Source: Dinoroseobacter sp965279125
GTDB taxonomy: Bacteria > Pseudomonadota > Alphaproteobacteria > Rhodobacterales > Rhodobacteraceae
NCBI GenBank assembly: GCA_965279125.1
Contig: CBDIHL010000039.1
Location: forward strand, 136,794-200,793
Direction of reading: 5' to 3'
DNA: 64,000 nucleotides
The stretch's first letter is position 1, and every line of letters starts with the position of its first letter. This document shows, in pieces, positions 44,749 to 53,958 of this stretch. The position numbers and the translations under genes were made by a program. A model generated the notes under the pieces. That model worked only from the letters and a program-made list of their open reading frames with translations. It ran no database searches and was not told the origin of the DNA.

Positions 44749-45989
44749 GACACGGTTTCCTTCGTGGCTGCGCTGGCCTGTTCAAGATGGGAAATCAGAT
44801 TGGTTGTCAAACTTTGAAGCGAGAACTGTGCCTCAAAATAGGCACGCCCAGATGCGGACATGTCGTCGATCTGGGAGGCAGAGCACGCGCGTAATTTCCG
44901 AACCGCATCCGCAAGGCCTTTTGCATCACCTGCGGGGCACGACATGCCAGCTTGCGCTTGGTGCAATATCCGCGCGCCTTCGCCGTCTAGGGATGCAAGA
45001 ATGGGTCGTCCCGTTGCAAGATAGGCCTGTAACTTGTTCGGGATTGTGTAGCTGAAAATCGGGTCGGGCCGCAGGGACACCAGAAGTGCCGAGGCTGCTG
45101 ACAGAATGACGGGCATGTCAGATGCCGCAAATCGACCGGGCAAGACCACGTTGCTAAGGCCGAGACCTGCAATGTCTTGGCGCAGCGCATCTTCTGCCCG
45201 CCCGCTACCAACAAGGTAAAAGGTGATGTCGGGATGTTCGCGCAATAAATTCGCCGCCTCGACCACTGTTTGAAGTCCCTGCGCTTGTCCCAAATTGCCC
45301 GCAAAAACGATTGAAAAACCGTCTCTGATTTGAGCTGCTAATGCGGATGCCTGCGGCGTTGGGGGCGTGGCGATGGGATCTTCGGGAAGCGAATTGGGCA
45401 GGTAATGGATTTGAGGATGTGTCGCCACGATACGTTCGATTGGGTCACGAAAGGCCTGAGACTGGATGAGAATCCTGTCGGTCCGTTTATACAGTCCGCG
45501 AACCGCATGTCTGACCAGCCCCACTATCCCTCGGTTGCGCACCGCGTTTGTCGCGGTCAAGCTTTCAGGCCAAAGGTCTTGCACCCAAATCAACAATGGC
45601 GCGCGCTTCAAGCGTTTGAAGATCAGCCCGACATAGGCCTGCACCAACGGGGAAGGGGCGTAGACGAAAACGGCGTCGAACTTTTGGCCCTTCACTTTCC
45701 ACGGCGCTAGAAGGCACCCTGAAATTATGAATGACAGGTAGTTTAACGCCAAGGCGACCCGATTGTTTTGCCCGCGTGGGACCAGCGGGACGCGCACGAC
45801 TGTGGCCCCTTGATACGTTTCTTGCGTAAAGCCCCAAGCTTTGAAGCCGTCAAAAATGCGACCATCGGGATAGTTAGGTTGCCCGGTGATCACGGTGACG
45901 TCCACGCCCTCAGCAACCAGCCGGGCGACCACAGCGTTTATCAAGAACGTCTCCGGCCAGAAATACTGCGATACGATCAAGACCCGCAT
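44745..45989 (-). CDS. Glycosyltransferase family 4, WbuB-like
   Basis: 414 residues, GT-B. N-terminus MRVLIVSQYFWPETFLINAV, then VITGQPNYPDGRIFDGF and LLIWVQDLWPESLTATNAVR, a set of motifs shared with WbuB, the proposed L-FucNAc transferase encoded beside fnlABC in E. coli O26 and similar loci. The C-terminal donor domain has IVFAGNLGQAQGLQTVVEAA and YTIPNKLQAYLATGRPILAS. Position next to the FnlA/reductase/FnlC set supports use of the same sugar. Confidence 0.83.
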   Translation of the reverse strand: MRVLIVSQYFWPETFLINAVVARLVAEGVDVTVITGQPNYPDGRIFDGFKAWGFTQETYQGATVVRVPLVPRGQNNRVALALNYLSFIISGCLLAPWKVKGQKFDAVFVYAPSPLVQAYVGLIFKRLKRAPLLIWVQDLWPESLTATNAVRNRGIVGLVRHAVRGLYKRTDRILIQSQAFRDPIERIVATHPQIHYLPNSLPEDPIATPPTPQASALAAQIRDGFSIVFAGNLGQAQGLQTVVEAANLLREHPDITFYLVGSGRAEDALRQDIAGLGLSNVVLPGRFAASDMPVILSAASALLVSLRPDPIFSYTIPNKLQAYLATGRPILASLDGEGARILHQAQAGMSCPAGDAKGLADAVRKLRACSASQIDDMSASGRAYFEAQFSLQSLTTNLISHLEQASAATKETVS

Positions 45990-45990
45990 G

Positions 45991-46992
45991 TCAGGCCCGC
46001 TCTTGCAGCGCGTCGAGGAACTCAGCGGCGGACCGAGGGACGGGGGGCTCGGTGGCTTGATCTAGAGCGCGCAACACGGCGCGGGCAATAGATCGGGCGG
46101 ATAGGGGGTCAAAAGTTTCCTTCGGTTGGACGACATCGCGCACATAGTCGCGTTCCGCAGCAACAATCGGCAATCCGATCTGCGCGGCCTCCAAAAGAGG
46201 CAGCCCGAAGGATTCAAACATGGACGGGAACACCAAAAAGCGCGCCTTTGCATAGAGTGCAGCCATTGCCTCGACCCCGTCGGCACTCACGATCTCTATG
46301 CGCGCGCCCTTGGCTCGCGCTTGGGTGAGGGCTGACCCAAGCGGCGTGTTCGCACCAGGATCATGGGTGAGTGCGAGGCTTGGTTTGACCCCTCGGGCGG
46401 CAAGCTCTGCCCATGCTTCAAACAGCCGGGTGTGGTTCTTATGCGCCTCTCCGGATGCAACATAGATAAAGTCATACTCGGGTGCCGCAGAGCGCTCCGG
46501 GTCAGGAAGGGGATCTCGAAACGGTATAACTCGAGCGGGTCTGTGAAGCCGGGCTTTTGCTTTTTGTGCCATGGTTTCGGTTTGCACGATGACCTCGGCA
46601 TCCCGCAGGAAAGTCTTTAGCCAAAGTCGCTCGATATGGACGCGCGCGCGCAGTTTCCATGGTAGTGCCTGCATATGTGCCGCATCCAGAAGATAGACGT
46701 TCTGGACGAAGACCACAACGCGGGCAGAAACACGCCAGAGCGGCGGTAAATTCCCAAAGCACAGAACCGTGTCGTCGGGTGTCAGCCGGCGCGCCAAACG
46801 CCGCTCGGCCCCTAGGCGCGCGATGATACGCGGGGCAACATGGTGCACAACAGTGCCCTCGGGCAGGGGCGGCAAAGGCGCAAAGCGCGCATCAAGCTGT
46901 AGCACAGCAGGTCCGGTGAGCGCGGAAAGGAGCGCACGCAAAAGGTTAAGCCCGCCCCCTTGGTGCACGTTCGGCGCATGAAGATACAGCAT
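45991..46992 (-). CDS. Glycosyltransferase family 4-like protein
   Basis: 333 residues. N-terminal LHAPNVHQGGGLNLLRALLS with the Gly-rich loop; C-terminal FIYVASGEAHKNHTRLFEAW and VFPSMFESFGLPLLEAAQIG, the ExxxxxGLPLLEA donor-binding motif. It ends one base before the WbuB-like start, so the two are translated together. Specificity unknown; likely one of the steps of the repeat unit. Confidence 0.83.
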   Translation of the reverse strand: MLYLHAPNVHQGGGLNLLRALLSALTGPAVLQLDARFAPLPPLPEGTVVHHVAPRIIARLGAERRLARRLTPDDTVLCFGNLPPLWRVSARVVVFVQNVYLLDAAHMQALPWKLRARVHIERLWLKTFLRDAEVIVQTETMAQKAKARLHRPARVIPFRDPLPDPERSAAPEYDFIYVASGEAHKNHTRLFEAWAELAARGVKPSLALTHDPGANTPLGSALTQARAKGARIEIVSADGVEAMAALYAKARFLVFPSMFESFGLPLLEAAQIGLPIVAAERDYVRDVVQPKETFDPLSARSIARAVLRALDQATEPPVPRSAAEFLDALQERA

Positions 46993-46997
46993 CGTTC

Positions 46998-47729
46998 TCA
47001 GCCTTTGGGCCGGGCAAGCACCATCAAAGTTTCACCGCCCAAAAGGCGCGCGCCGACATCTCGGTTCACGGCAAAAATGGCGCGGCGGAACAGCCCAGCC
47101 AGCCGAGACTTCAACCCCGTTTGAGGGGCCGTGAACGACGCGCCCGTGTAGCGCGCTTCGATCACTTCATATCCCGCGCCTTCCATGAGCGCCATCACCA
47201 GACCCTTGGTGTAGAAGTGCAAGTGGCCGACCTTGTGGCGGACATGCAAAAGTGGACTTTCGCGCAGCACACTGATCGACGACAGATCAAGCGGGAAGTG
47301 CAGAACAACCTCGCTACACTGGTCCCTGAGGCGGTCCAGGAAGTCGAAGGGGTTGCCCAAATGCTCGATCACATCAATCAGCAGCACGACATCGGGAATA
47401 GGCGTCTCCACGGCCAGGTAATCCGCGAGAACAAAGTTCATGTCGCTGTCACCCAGCGCATCCCAAAACGGCTTGAGGTCAGGGGCGATGTCATATCCGG
47501 TCATTTCGGCTTTCGGAAAATGAACCTGTAGTCCGCGCATAACTTCGCCCGCGCCACACCCGATTTCGACAATAGTTTTGGGGTCGCGCTTATGATCGCG
47601 TAAAATGTCCGCGATGCGTGCAGCTTTCCAGGGCGAATCCTCGGTGTCCCAATCCGGGTTCCGCTCGGCGTAATCCCCGTTTAGGTAGAACCGCGTGACA
47701 ACGTCCTCAGCGACATTTTGCTCTGTCAT
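46998..47729 (-). CDS. Class I SAM-dependent methyltransferase
   Basis: 243 residues. Motif I TIVEIGCGAGEVMRGLQ near residue 54, TGYDIAPDLKP post-I, and DVVLLIDVIEHLGNPFDFLD, the UbiE/UbiG-like pattern. The C-terminal part has a possible membrane-facing helix (RLAGLFRRAIFAVNRDVGAR). Probably methylates a sugar of the repeat unit or its growing lipid-linked form. The next gene starts 5 bases beyond its stop. Confidence 0.82.
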   Translation of the reverse strand: MTEQNVAEDVVTRFYLNGDYAERNPDWDTEDSPWKAARIADILRDHKRDPKTIVEIGCGAGEVMRGLQVHFPKAEMTGYDIAPDLKPFWDALGDSDMNFVLADYLAVETPIPDVVLLIDVIEHLGNPFDFLDRLRDQCSEVVLHFPLDLSSISVLRESPLLHVRHKVGHLHFYTKGLVMALMEGAGYEVIEARYTGASFTAPQTGLKSRLAGLFRRAIFAVNRDVGARLLGGETLMVLARPKG

Positions 47730-47816
47730 ACCATGTGCCCTTCACGCAATACGCCCGTTTCCATCGCTGAGCGTCATGCCTGTCTGCGCGTCGAAAGGCA
47801 ATCATGCCGTTCCAAG

Positions 47817-49001
47817 TTAACCTGCCACCCGGTCGCCTTGCCCGCGCCCGGATGCTGTTGCCAGCGCTATTTTTAAGTCCAGTACGAAGCCCTGTAGGGC
47901 AATATAATCAGCATCACGCTCGGCGAGCCGCACAGGTTCGCTCATGTCGATCCCCTCGATTTGTGCGAGACCACTGATGCCGGGGCGTATGTCCAAGACA
48001 CCGCGCGCACGCCGTTCTCGGACCAGTTCGTCTTGAACCGGGAGGCATGGACGCGGACCGATTAGGCTGAGGTCGCCCTTTAGGATGTTCAGGACTTGCG
48101 GGAGCTCGTCAATTTTAGTGCGCCGCAAGACTGCGCCAACTTTTGTAATGGCCGAGGCTGAGACTTCGTGCGTTCCGGCTTGTTTCGTGCCTTCGGACAT
48201 CGTGCGGAATTTATACAGTCGGATGAGCCGACCATGACGCCCGACGCGCTGTTGGACAAACAGGCCGGGGCCGGGCGATGTGGCTTTGATCACGACCCAA
48301 ACGATCAGCAAAGCCCACCAGAGCAATACAATAATCGTAAGTGCAAAGCCCCAGTCGAGCAATCCGCGCAGGATCATATATGTCGGGTTCTTCCCCTGTC
48401 CGTCTGACAGAATGCCCCCATTTGCACCTTCTAAAATATGCGCCACGATACGGTCGATATGCACAGTGGGCTTTAGAGCGGCAAAGACCGGAAATACGAG
48501 CCTTGTCAGAGGCTTCGGCCAGTTGTTCAGTCGCGCAAGTTTGCCTGTAAAGCCATCGCCATGGACCAGTGGCAGAAATACCGTTCGCGCATCGATACCT
48601 GTCTCCTCCGCAAGCCAAGCATCTGCCTTCCGCTTCGAGACGGCGTATGGACTTTGGTTCGATAGGTCCAATGCCTGAACGCTCGATACGTTCAGGACGC
48701 GGGGGATGCCGATTTCCTTGGCTGTGTTCACAACCTCTTTCAGCAGCTCGCAATTGATCGCTTCAAACTCCGCCAAGCTGCCGGGGTCGTTGGTATTGCG
48801 CACGGCAAGATTGACAAGCAGGTTTGCGCCAGCGCCCGCTTCATGCCACTTTTGATAGGAAGTTGTTTTATGGTCCGGGTATTGCTGTGCCAGCGTATCG
48901 GCGTTGCGACCGACCAGAACCAGCTCGACACCTGCGCGTTGTAGGCGAGGGACCAGACGTTGACCGACAAAACCGGATGCTCCGGTGATCACAATCTTCA
49001 T
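47817..49001 (-). CDS. Hybrid nucleotide-sugar epimerase / phosphoglycosyl transferase
   Basis: 394 residues from the ATG at 49001 (GGGAG upstream). Residues 1 to about 205: extended SDR with KIVITGASGFVGQRLVPRLQ, NVSSVQALDLSNQ and PYAVSKRKADAW. From about 210: a membrane helix (ALTIIVLLWWALLIVWVVIK) and a small bacterial sugar transferase (PF02397) with VGRHGRLIRLYKFRTMSEG, KIDELPQVLNILKGDLSLIG and DIRPGISGLAQIEG. The second part loads a sugar-1-phosphate onto undecaprenyl phosphate, starting repeat-unit assembly; the first may make the 4-hydroxy form of the same sugar. Both active sites look complete. Confidence 0.87.
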   Translation of the reverse strand: MKIVITGASGFVGQRLVPRLQRAGVELVLVGRNADTLAQQYPDHKTTSYQKWHEAGAGANLLVNLAVRNTNDPGSLAEFEAINCELLKEVVNTAKEIGIPRVLNVSSVQALDLSNQSPYAVSKRKADAWLAEETGIDARTVFLPLVHGDGFTGKLARLNNWPKPLTRLVFPVFAALKPTVHIDRIVAHILEGANGGILSDGQGKNPTYMILRGLLDWGFALTIIVLLWWALLIVWVVIKATSPGPGLFVQQRVGRHGRLIRLYKFRTMSEGTKQAGTHEVSASAITKVGAVLRRTKIDELPQVLNILKGDLSLIGPRPCLPVQDELVRERRARGVLDIRPGISGLAQIEGIDMSEPVRLAERDADYIALQGFVLDLKIALATASGRGQGDRVAG

Positions 49002-49086
49002 CTCATAACTCCCGTCGACATCTGCCAATTTGCCTAGGCCATTGCAGACAATTTGCAAAGTCGTCCAACTTATCAGTCAAATCAGC

Positions 49087-50946
49087 TCAAAGCCTGCTTG
49101 GCCGGAAGTCGAGTGGCGCATTCGCGAGAACTTCGCGAATGTTGGTCTCGCTATCCTTGGCCGCGCGCAGGGCATCCAAGATTTGGTCCAAGGCGTCCTG
49201 GTCAAGCACGCGTTCTCGGGCGGCTCTGATTTGATCATGCTGGGTCGACATGGAATTCTCGGAAATTAGCAGCTCTTCAAACATTTTTTCGCCCGCGCGC
49301 AGGCCTGTGAATCTGATTTCTATGTCGCCGGGTGCGTCTTTCCCGTCGATCCATGGGGTTCGCCCCGAAAGACGGATCATCCGTTTGGCCAACTCGACGA
49401 TCTCGACCGGCTCGCCCATATCCAGAACGAAAACCTCACCGCCTTCGGCCATGGCACCGGCCTGTACAACCAGCTGAGCTGCCTCTGGAATTGTCATGAA
49501 ATAGCGGGTGATGTTTGGCGAGGTCACCGTGACCGGCCCACCATTTTCGATCTGCTCGAGAAACAGGGGGATGACGGAGCCGGAAGAGCCCAAGACATTC
49601 CCAAAGCGCACGATTGAAAACCGCGGTAGGTCTGTATGTGTCGCAAGAGCTTGGCAAATGAGTTCCGCGAGCCGCTTTGAGGCCCCCATGACATTTGTCG
49701 GGCGCACGGCTTTGTCTGTAGAGATCAGGATGAAAGCCTCGACATTAGCGACAACGGAAGATTTTGCTACGTTTAACGTCCCAAAGACGTTGTTCTGAAT
49801 GGCTTCCACAACGTTGGCTTCGACAAGCGGGACGTGTTTATAGGCCGCTGCGTGATAGACGGTCTGTACCTGAAACGTGCGCAACGCCGACAAGACTTGG
49901 TGCTCGTTTTGAACCGATCCGAGCATAGGATGAAGCTCTACCAACGAGCCTTCCGCATCGAGCGCCCCGCGCAGTTCTTGTTCAATGCGGTAGAGATTGA
50001 ATTCAGACTGTTCAAACAGCACCAGTTTTTTGGGGTTTTGCGTCAAGATCTGACGGCACAGCTCGGATCCGATGGACCCCCCAGCACCGGTGACAAGAAC
50101 GGTTTTGCCGGCAATGGTCGCGGCCATCAATTCGGGCTGAGGTGGAACAGGGTTGCGCCCCAGCAGGTCTTCGATCTTCACGGGCTGAACCTCGTCCCAT
50201 CCAGCGCGTCCGGCGACGAGATCGCTCATTTCGGGGATGGTCTGTACGCGCACGGGCCAAGGTTCCAGCAGCTCGATGATCGCCTGCCTGTCGGATCGTT
50301 TGAGCCTGGGAACGGCCAGGAGCACGGTTGTGATGCTATAGCGCTCAAGCACAACGCCGAGGTCTTTTGGGCTATAGACCCGCAGCCCTGAGATGATCGC
50401 ACCTTTCAGCGCAGGCGCATCATCCAAGAATATAACTGGCACGTATTCCGAGCCATTGCGTAAAGACGCCACCACCTGGCGACCTGAATCCCCCGCCCCA
50501 AAGACCGCCACCGCTTCGCGGCGTGGGGCATGGTATTGAGCATAGAGTGCGCGCCAGAACAGACGCGTTCCCCCAATGGCGATGATGGCCAGCAAGGCAT
50601 AGATGATCGGGACCGAGCGCGGCACGAACCAATCGAAGGTCTGACTGGCGACCAGCATAACCGCAGCCGAGGAAAGGATGCCGATCGCAACGGTCTTTAT
50701 AATTTGGTTGCCGATATAGCGCAGGATTGCGCGATAGAGCCCAAGGCGTGCAAACACCAACAGGCTGACAGGCAATACCGGGAGCAAGACTAACCAAGTG
50801 TCTAGGTCACGCGCAAAAGCCCAGCTGTCCAGCCGTAGCCACATTGCAATCACGTAGCATGCGCTGATTGTTATGATGTCGAGGACGACTTGCACAACAC
50901 GCTTGGCCCAGCGTGGAAGCAAAAGGAGCTTGTTCAGTATTGCCAT
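49087..50946 (-). CDS. FlaA1/CapD-type nucleoside-diphosphate sugar 4,6-dehydratase (PglF/WbpM-like)
   Basis: 619 residues. Four N-terminal membrane helices (to about 130), a Rossmann-like middle domain (AVFGAGDSGRQVVASL near residue 150), then the catalytic SDR domain from about 280: TVLVTGAGGSIGSELCRQIL, AAYKHVPLVEANVVEAIQNN, ILISTDKAVRPTNVMGASKR with the Met-x-x-x-Lys of this group. Converts UDP-GlcNAc to UDP-4-keto-6-deoxy-GlcNAc. The product can be reduced by the hybrid protein's epimerase part, or aminated by the DegT enzyme at 23522 toward a bacillosamine-type sugar. First gene of the minus-strand arm. Confidence 0.88.
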   Translation of the reverse strand: MAILNKLLLLPRWAKRVVQVVLDIITISACYVIAMWLRLDSWAFARDLDTWLVLLPVLPVSLLVFARLGLYRAILRYIGNQIIKTVAIGILSSAAVMLVASQTFDWFVPRSVPIIYALLAIIAIGGTRLFWRALYAQYHAPRREAVAVFGAGDSGRQVVASLRNGSEYVPVIFLDDAPALKGAIISGLRVYSPKDLGVVLERYSITTVLLAVPRLKRSDRQAIIELLEPWPVRVQTIPEMSDLVAGRAGWDEVQPVKIEDLLGRNPVPPQPELMAATIAGKTVLVTGAGGSIGSELCRQILTQNPKKLVLFEQSEFNLYRIEQELRGALDAEGSLVELHPMLGSVQNEHQVLSALRTFQVQTVYHAAAYKHVPLVEANVVEAIQNNVFGTLNVAKSSVVANVEAFILISTDKAVRPTNVMGASKRLAELICQALATHTDLPRFSIVRFGNVLGSSGSVIPLFLEQIENGGPVTVTSPNITRYFMTIPEAAQLVVQAGAMAEGGEVFVLDMGEPVEIVELAKRMIRLSGRTPWIDGKDAPGDIEIRFTGLRAGEKMFEELLISENSMSTQHDQIRAARERVLDQDALDQILDALRAAKDSETNIREVLANAPLDFRPSRL

Positions 50947-51156
50947 TCAGCCATGCTCCAAATCCGGCCCGCCTGTTATGTGCCATCTGCGCCGCTTGCA
51001 CCTTATCCGAATGTGCTCAGCGGGTAGCGCCCTGAGGGGTATTTTGCAAGGTTGCTTCAGTGACGCGCAGCCTTGTTTGCACAATCGAAACCATTGCGAG
51101 CTTGGTGAATTTCTGAGATGGGGCATAGCATTGGCTTGCAAATACGGAGATATCTC
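50947..51156. other. 210-base divergent gap between polysaccharide arm and ulosonic-acid cluster
   Basis: Separates the FlaA1-like start from the short-chain dehydrogenase start. It must hold two promoters. A small palindrome CCCTGAGGG sits near 51031, and a clear ribosome site GGAGATATCTC precedes ATG 51157. No convincing -35/-10 pair or coding frame was found. Confidence 0.4.
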
Positions 51157-51900
51157 ATGCCCAAATCCGTTGTCATCACTGGCGGCAATCGCGGCATTGG
51201 CCGCGCGCTGACCGAAGGGTTCCTTGCGGCGGGCTACAGCGTGGCCGTGGGCGCGCGTCAGGAAATGGGCGTCGAGGCGCTTGCGCCGGGTCGCGTGAAA
51301 TTCGTCCCCATCGATGTGCGCAACGAGGGCGATCATGTGCGCCTGACGGAGGCTGCTGCCGAGATGGGCGATGTGACCGCGTTTGTGAACAATGCAGGGT
51401 TTTCAGCATGGTCGCCGATTGGCGAGATCGACGACGATTTCTTTGACACGATGATGGCAACGAACCTCAAAGGCGCGTTCTGGGGCTGCAAAGCGGCCTC
51501 GGCGGTGCTGGGCGAGGGCGGTTCAATTATCAACATCTCGTCGATGGCCGCCAAGCGCGGTAGTGCCAATAACTCGGTCTATTGCGCGACGAAATTTGGG
51601 ATGAACGGTCTGACGCAAAGCCTCGCCAAAGAACTCGGGCCGCGCGGCATTCGCGTTAATGCGATCTGCCCCGTACTGGTGCGCACCGACGGGCTGATCG
51701 AGGCACTGGAGGTCGAGAACTCGCCTGCCAAAGGTGATCCCGAGACGTTCCTTGAGAATTTTCGCAAAAGTCAGGCGGCGCTGGAGCGTTTGCCCACAGG
51801 CGAAGAAGTCGCGAATTACGCGATCTGGCTGGCCTCGGACCAAGCGAGTGCGATGACCGGCCAATGCGTGAACGTCGATTGCGGAGTGTTCCCCCAATGA
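51157..51900 (+). CDS. Short-chain dehydrogenase/reductase
   Basis: 247 residues from ATG 51157. Classical SDR: VVITGGNRGIGRALTEGFLA (TGxxxGxG type), NNAG in FVNNAGFSAWSP, INISSMAAKRGSANNSVYCA with catalytic Ser and Tyr, and TK just after. The stop overlaps the cytidylyltransferase start (ATGA). Its place at the head of a KdsB-like/KdsC-like pair suggests it oxidises or reduces a precursor of an activated 3-deoxy sugar acid. The substrate is unknown. Confidence 0.82.
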   Translation: MPKSVVITGGNRGIGRALTEGFLAAGYSVAVGARQEMGVEALAPGRVKFVPIDVRNEGDHVRLTEAAAEMGDVTAFVNNAGFSAWSPIGEIDDDFFDTMMATNLKGAFWGCKAASAVLGEGGSIINISSMAAKRGSANNSVYCATKFGMNGLTQSLAKELGPRGIRVNAICPVLVRTDGLIEALEVENSPAKGDPETFLENFRKSQAALERLPTGEEVANYAIWLASDQASAMTGQCVNVDCGVFPQ

Positions 51901-52676
51901 CGAAGACCGTCGGCATCATCCCCTGCCACCTCGCCTCCGTCCGCTTTCCACGCAAAATCTTGTATCCGTTCGCGGGCCTCGCGATGGTTGAACATGTGCG
52001 CCGCCGCGCCTTGATGGCCGAGGGGTTGGACGAGGTCATCGTCGCGACCTGCGACGACGAGATCGAGGCGGCTGTGAAAGCCGGAGGTGGTCGTGTCGTG
52101 CGCACCGCGAATACGCATACCAACGGCACCAGTCGGATCGCAGAGGCCGTCAAAGGCATCGACTGCGATCACGTGATCCTGCTGCAAGGGGACGAGCCGC
52201 TGTTGCTACCGTCTCATGTCGAAGCGTTGATCCAAGGCATCCACGCGCATCCAAACGCCGATGTGTGGAATGTAACCGGTCCAATTGAGGCCGAAGATGA
52301 ACTAGACCGGCATTCTTTCGTAAAGTGCAGTGTCGCACCAGATAATCGCATCCTCTATTGCTTTCGCCGCTCGCCCTCCGCGGCCTCTTTCGAGGTGCAG
52401 CAGCGGTATATCCGCAAGATACTCGGCCTGTTTGCATTCCGCAGCGATGCACTGTTGCAAATCGCATCCGAGGCTCCCAGCCCAGTTGAGCAAGCCGAGT
52501 CTATCGAGCAGATGCGCTTGATCGAATATGGGCGCACGCTGGTGTCGGTTCCCGTCGATATCTCGCTGCCGTCGGTGAATGAACCGCACGAGGCCGATAT
52601 CGTCTTGGACAAGATCAGCAATGACCCGGTGCAGAAAGCGCTGCTAGAGCGGGTGCTGGCCGGGGGCGTTTCCTGA
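51897..52676 (+). CDS. KdsB-like CMP-sugar (ulosonate) cytidylyltransferase
   Basis: 259 residues from ATG 51897. Activates a 3-deoxy-ulosonic acid with CTP. The N-terminal loop reads IIPCHLASVRFPRKILYPF: the usual IPAR of KdsB (Ala-Arg) is Cys-His here, while the second Arg and Lys remain. NGTSRIAEAVKG and VILLQGDEPLL are as in CMP-Kdo synthetases. The changed first basic residue may mean a different sugar acid. Overlaps the SDR by 4 bases and the phosphatase by 1 base. Could still be ordinary CMP-Kdo synthetase. Confidence 0.82.
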   Translation: MTKTVGIIPCHLASVRFPRKILYPFAGLAMVEHVRRRALMAEGLDEVIVATCDDEIEAAVKAGGGRVVRTANTHTNGTSRIAEAVKGIDCDHVILLQGDEPLLLPSHVEALIQGIHAHPNADVWNVTGPIEAEDELDRHSFVKCSVAPDNRILYCFRRSPSAASFEVQQRYIRKILGLFAFRSDALLQIASEAPSPVEQAESIEQMRLIEYGRTLVSVPVDISLPSVNEPHEADIVLDKISNDPVQKALLERVLAGGVS

Positions 52677-53185
52677 TGAAGGGGCCGAAAACCGTGAGCC
52701 AAGCCCGCGACTTGGGCCGCATCCAGCTTTTATGCTGCGACGTGGACGGTGTGCTCACGGATGGCGGGTTTTACTATGGCAATGATGGTAGTCGTTTGGC
52801 GCGATTTCACGTCCTCGACGGGATGGGTTTGAAGCGGGTTCAGGCCGCTGGTGTCAAAATCGCTTTCATCACCCAGAGCAAAACACCCTATATCGAGTTG
52901 CGCGCCCGCGATCTTGGCGTTGACTACGTTCGGTTGGGTGTTGATGAGAAGCTGGCCGCGATGAATGAAATCCTCGAAGATCTTCCCTTCGGCTTGGAAA
53001 GTGTCGCCCACATAGCGGATGACGTGAACGACCTGACGCTATTGAACGCGGTCGGCACGCCGATTACCGTTCCCAATGGTGTTCCCGAGGTCCACGCCGC
53101 ATGTCGATATGTGACACAAGCCACCGGCGGGAACGGGGCGGTGCGCGAGCTGTGCGATGCTATTTTGGCGGCGAAGATGGCCTAG
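52676..53185 (+). CDS. KdsC-like HAD phosphatase
   Basis: 169 residues. HAD motif I CCDVDGVLTDGGFYYG near residue 19, motif II FITQSK, the Lys in GVDEKLAAM and motif III IADDVNDLTLL. Lacking a cap domain, it should be a tetramer like KdsC, which removes phosphate from Kdo-8-phosphate; the same family acts on KDN-9-P and related acids. It shares one base with the cytidylyltransferase, and its stop overlaps by 4 bases the end of the convergent dehydrogenase gene. Confidence 0.85.
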   Translation: MKGPKTVSQARDLGRIQLLCCDVDGVLTDGGFYYGNDGSRLARFHVLDGMGLKRVQAAGVKIAFITQSKTPYIELRARDLGVDYVRLGVDEKLAAMNEILEDLPFGLESVAHIADDVNDLTLLNAVGTPITVPNGVPEVHAACRYVTQATGGNGAVRELCDAILAAKMA

Positions 53186-53958
53186 ATCGTCATCGCCGAA
53201 TACCCACCATCCACGGCAATCTCGGCCCCTGTCACGAAGCCGGACGCATCGGACGCCAGCCAGATCATCGCGCCGTTCAGCTCGGACGGTGCCCCGTAGC
53301 GGTTCATCGGCGTGTGACCTAGGATCGCGGCTTCGCGCTCGGGCGTGATGAAGTTCTTGCGGTTCCAGTCGGTCGGAAAGAACCCCGGACGAATCGCGTT
53401 GACTCGCACGCCTGAGGTCCCCCATTCGCGGCCCAAATTCTGCGTCAGGTTCAGGATGCCCGCTTTGGCGACCGAATAGGCATAGGCCTTCGATAGGGGC
53501 GGGCCTGCGCTGGCAGAGCTGACATTAATGATGCTGCCCTTGCCGTGTTCCAGCATATGCGCGCCGAACACTTGGCAGCCGAGGAAAGTCGAGGTGATCT
53601 GGCTGTCCATGACGGCTTGCCAGTTCTCCAGCTCGATCTCCAGATAGGGGGTGGAGGCGTTGATGCCCGCGCCGTTCACCGCGATGGAAACCGGGCCGTA
53701 GGTCTCAGCCGCTTTCGCAACAACCTCCTCAAACCCGTCCTTCGAGGTCGCGTCGAGTGCGAGGCCAATCGCCGTGCCGCCAGCGTCGGTGATCTCGGCC
53801 GCAACCGCCTCGGCCTTTTCGACCCGCAGATCAGTCACGACGACGTTGCAGCCCGCGCGCGCGTAATTGCGCGCCATCTCACCGCATAAATGTCCGCCCG
53901 CGCCGGTGAGAACAGCTGTGCGTCCGGCGATCCCGAACAATTCGTCAACGTAGCTCAT
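53182..53958 (-). CDS. Short-chain dehydrogenase/reductase with altered glycine motif
   Basis: 258 residues. AVLTGAGGHLCGEMARNYAR aligns with the TGGAGHLG pattern of a polyol/aldose-like SDR group, with Cys in place of the last Gly. NGAGIN, NVSSASAGPPLSKAYAYSVA with catalytic Ser and Tyr then Lys, and the end GAEIAVDGGYSAM are normal. It starts inside the aldolase stop (ATGA) and belongs to the kdsA-like, CBS, aldolase unit. Probably acts on a sugar or sugar acid. Confidence 0.82.
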   Translation of the reverse strand: MSYVDELFGIAGRTAVLTGAGGHLCGEMARNYARAGCNVVVTDLRVEKAEAVAAEITDAGGTAIGLALDATSKDGFEEVVAKAAETYGPVSIAVNGAGINASTPYLEIELENWQAVMDSQITSTFLGCQVFGAHMLEHGKGSIINVSSASAGPPLSKAYAYSVAKAGILNLTQNLGREWGTSGVRVNAIRPGFFPTDWNRKNFITPEREAAILGHTPMNRYGAPSELNGAMIWLASDASGFVTGAEIAVDGGYSAMTI

